Assembly (NCBI GenBank): GCA_029844215.1
Contig: CM056738.1
Location: 67,485,593 to 67,549,592 of the forward strand
Direction: 5' to 3'
Length of the DNA: 64,000 nucleotides
Source: Przewalskia tangutica
Lineage: Eukaryota; Streptophyta; Magnoliopsida; Solanales; Solanaceae
Part shown: piece by piece, positions 60,996 through 64,000 of the stretch
Layout of the letters: each line of letters begins with the position of its first letter
How positions within the stretch are numbered: the first letter of the stretch is position 1
Made by a program: the position numbers and the translations under genes
The notes under the pieces: generated by a model
The model's input: the letters and a program-made list of their open reading frames with translations, nothing else
Told to the model about the DNA's origin: nothing
Databases searched by the model: none

Positions 60996-63900
60996 TGTTA
61001 TACCCCGTATTTCCAGAGTATGTACGTAGAAAAGTTTAGCCTTAAGATTAGGCTAGGACCGAATTTTGTGCATAACACACGAAAAGAATCGTTTTCCGAC
61101 GAAACGTCTTCCAAAACTTACGTAGGGAAAATTCCGGCTATGTCATTTATTATTTTTGCGGATTTTTCCGAGAGACGAAATATTTTGGACCAACGAGAGG
61201 GCGACACTTGTCACCCTCTAATTGGTGGACTTGAGGGCGTCTTTTGGACGATTTGGAGAGTGGGAGTTGGTAGGATATTTTGTGTAGTTGATGAGCAAGT
61301 GGGACCCACAAACACTTGTCCAAATCTTGACCTTACACTTGCCTACCACTTGGCTTGATCTTGGCCCTTGGTTGTCCTATAAATACCCCCCCTTTGTGAA
61401 GACTTATTCATCCACAAAAATCCCTAAGTCTTGAAATCCCTCTCCCTCCCTCTCTATGGTTTCGTCCATGCCTCCCCCTCCCCCTTGAGAAGGCCTTTTG
61501 GCCGAGAGGTACCCCCCCTCCTAGTGGTGCTAGCCGAGGGGTACCCCCCCTACCTTGAGTTGTTTTCGTAAAATACACCCCCCTCTTTGTAGAAATACTC
61601 TCCAAGTATTGTTACTATTCCAAAATACCTTGGCCCATATACCTTGTAGTATTCCAAGGTTACACTTATACTAAAAGCCCAGAAATACTATTATACTTCC
61701 CTTCAGTCACTAAACGAAACCCTAAGGAAAATCTTCACAGTTGGTTGAAGTATTAAGATGAAGTTGCTTAGAACTTCTAAGGGTTGTTTGGAGCGGGTTG
61801 GAGCGCCCGGAGTAGGAGCTAAACGTTGCTCAGGATCGACATTAAACTTGGATAATTTTGGGCTTACCGAGGTAAATAATCATATCCTTCTATTGTAATT
61901 GGAAATTACATACTGTAGTTGTATAGAAATGAATATAAGATTCATAGAAGAGAATTGAACTGTAATAGAAGGTTATTACAGAAAATACTTGAACCGAAAT
62001 CACATCAGAAGAATATTAAGGTAGAAGTTGATAGACTTATAACCTATATAGGTTGAATGTTCTGCGAGTAGCATGTACTACTTGAAAGGTGGACAAGGCT
62101 AGCCGGGTTATAGCCGTTGAGCGTTTTGCTAATAGTCGATAATCGTCGCGAGGTATGTGATTCTTCCTATCCTCTTGAGCATGATATTTTAAAAGAATAT
62201 ATATATAGTACGGTGAGCGTCGTGTGTTAATCGAATGTAGTTTTACGGCAATGTCTTTTGACTTAAGCTGAATAATAAGAATCGAAGTATTTTAAAGAAT
62301 ATATATATAGTATGGTAGACGTCGTGTGTTAATCGAATGTAGTTTCTGTGATGTCTTTTGACTTAAGCCTGAATAATAAGAATCTTGAAGTATATCAAAA
62401 GAATTAAGAATCCTTTTTGAAAGAAGAATAATACTTGGTTTGAAAGCTTAAGAGTTATACTAGCTTTATGGAAAGTTAGGTATAACGACTTAAGAGAGAT
62501 AAAAAGAATTATTTATTGATTTTAAGAAGTTAAGAGACTTGATCTTAAAAGATAAGAGACTTGACTTAATTGAATTAATATGAATTTTGTTAAAAAGTGT
62601 GAAACCTCATTCGTGAGTAATGAGTACTTGGTGTTTAAAAGGAATAATGTTTTACTGATTTCGGAAATCAGAATAAGTATCGAACAAACCACTGCAGCGC
62701 TAATAAAGGGAAATGTATTGAATAATTAAGTATTATTAAAACCAGTAGAAACCTCCATCTGCATAGAAGCTAAGATGAGACAAAATGATATTACATTTCC
62801 TAGATCATGGCTGCTTAAATAAGATTGATTATGAACAAGAATAACCTACTCACATATAAGGCATATGTATCTCAAATTGTTTTAAAGGAGAATTATATCA
62901 TTAAGTGATTAAAACTATGAACTACGAAACCTTTCGAAAATGAGAAACTTAAGCATTTGGAATTAGGCAAACTTGAACGTTTGGAAAATAATGTTGTTAC
63001 TTGATTTACAAAGGGAAGTGTTTTGGTTTACTTAAAAGGATAGTCACTCTATTTTTATACTACGGGTATTGTGTGACTTTTTGAAAGAAACGGATCTTTT
63101 AAAAGAGTTAATGTATGAAGTACTTTGGGGATAAAAACCCGAAATTGTTAACATAAAGTAGAAAGTACCTTGTGTGAATAACTTGATTGTGTTGGTTTGT
63201 GATAGCCTTGTAATACTTTCTTGTTGATTTGATAAGTAAACATGTTAGGATGCTACGTGTGTTAGTATCTGGTGATGTTTGTGTAAAGGGGTTCCCCTTG
63301 TTGTGCTTATGTTGTTTAACGATAAGTTGTTATGTTATTATATCACATACCCCCTTGACTTGTTATACCGAGGGCTTGCCACCCTTGATGCGGTTCTATA
63401 CGGCCTATGCGGTCTGCGTGACTATGCGGAGCTGCGGGAGTTCCAGGGTTGATCATTCCGGGTGTTTTATCCGTCACGGGGATGCCCTATGCGGTCTGTG
63501 TGACTATGCGGTCTATTGAGACTATGCGGACTGCGGGAGTCCAGGAGGGTACCGGGGGTTAGCTACCCCCGATGCGAGGAATACCTCATGCGGGTCTATG
63601 TGTGACCTATGCGGACTGCGGGAGTCCAGGGTTAGGCATGCATAATGATACTATGGGCGATTGGCCTTGCTTCGATCATTCGCGGCCTAGGAAAGACCTG
63701 TTACAGTTTACCTATTATTGCTCTTGTTTGTGATATGGCACTATGTGCAAATTGAACTAATTGTATTTGCAAATGGTTTTAAATACTTTGATTTCATTTA
63801 AAGTACTTTACAGTTTCACATACTTGGTACTGTTATCGACCTCGCCCGGGCTGCGTTCATGCCGCAGGTAGAGGTACACCAGTGTTGATCCTCGCTCATA

Positions 63901-64000
63901 GGGTCACAGTTCAGCGTTTGGGAAGCTCCGTTTCTCCGGAGGCTTATCAGTGGTATAGTCCCCTGTCGTTGTAGGTGCTTACATTCAGGGGTATGGCGGG
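60996..64000 (+). repeat. E6 3' LTR, right end off window
   Basis: TGTTATACCCCGTATTTCC at 60996. It is nearly identical to the 5' LTR but lacks the 8-bp aaggacgt piece of the U3 inverted repeat. TATA box at 61378-61385. Changes such as gttaatcgaatg near 62228 against gttaactgaatg near 46721 are the CTG-to-TCG kind. By alignment with 58080-58316, about 237 bp of LTR remain beyond the edge. Confidence 0.9.

Larger units (their letters stand above)
45473..64000 (+). mobile_element. E6: plus-strand family-A element, right end off window, contains E7
   Basis: 5' LTR 45473-58316 (about 3238 bp once E7 is removed), PBS, interior 58317-60995 with gag and integrase-tail relics, oligopurine tract, 3' LTR 60996 to beyond 64000 (about 237 bp missing). 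It lies inside the E5 interior with left flank gtatg. LTR halves such as 45560-45900 and 61070-61400 are nearly identical, so the insertion looks recent, and E7 is later still. It has no protease, reverse transcriptase or RNase H. Confidence 0.9.

Overview
This window is plant nuclear DNA made almost entirely of nested LTR retrotransposons. I see no host gene, rRNA, tRNA or CRISPR array. The elements are Ty3/gypsy type. They have TG...CA termini, 5-bp target duplications, a primer-binding site matching initiator tRNA-Met, an oligopurine tract, gag with a Retrotrans_gag-like core and two zinc knuckles, and decayed integrase C-terminal sequence. The termini and gag resemble elements I know from Solanaceae, so a large-genome solanaceous plant is my best guess, from memory only. 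Element names E1-E7, LTR-A and families A, B and C are mine.

Layout. The left 45 kb holds minus-strand elements and the right 18.5 kb plus-strand elements. 1-3149 is the U3-side part of a family-A LTR (LTR-A), inserted in the 3' LTR of E1. E1 (3150-12557) has a 2-kb interior with only a deleted gag and sits inside the gag of E2. A ~4.17-kb block spanning most of the E1 5' LTR plus E2 gag is tandemly duplicated (9279-13457 and 13451-17602), joined at 7 bp of microhomology. The E2 5' LTR (18089-25198) is split by a family-A solo LTR (18526-22094). E2 lies in a retroposed poly(A)-tailed sequence (25199-26220) that encodes a 3 x 59-residue repeat protein of unknown function. That sequence lies in an older LTR, E3 (26221-27000 and 37256-37574).

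E3 also holds E4 (27001-37255), complete with target duplication AACCA. It has two ~4.55-kb LTRs around a 1.16-kb interior with no recognisable gag or pol. E5 (from 37575) is a second insertion in E3. Its 3' LTR contains a 2.48-kb solo LTR of an unrelated family, C (38799-41276, target duplication ACATG). Its interior is interrupted at 45473 by plus-strand E6, whose 5' LTR contains complete E7 (47369-56969, target duplication ATATG). E6 runs off the right edge.

How the parts work together. No element here carries a reverse transcriptase. E1, E6 and E7 keep gag relics, E6 and E7 also keep an integrase tail, and E4 and visible E5 keep neither. Clean termini, target duplications and closely matching LTR pairs suggest these copies moved recently using enzymes from an autonomous relative elsewhere. 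The very long LTRs carry several minisatellites that vary between copies. Certain copies also show repeated CAG-to-CGA (CTG-to-TCG) differences, including inside the primer-binding site, which look more like consensus errors than biology. I did not find an undescribed biological system. The strongest leads are the gag-less giant-LTR element, the repeat-protein retrocopy and the microhomology-joined duplication.
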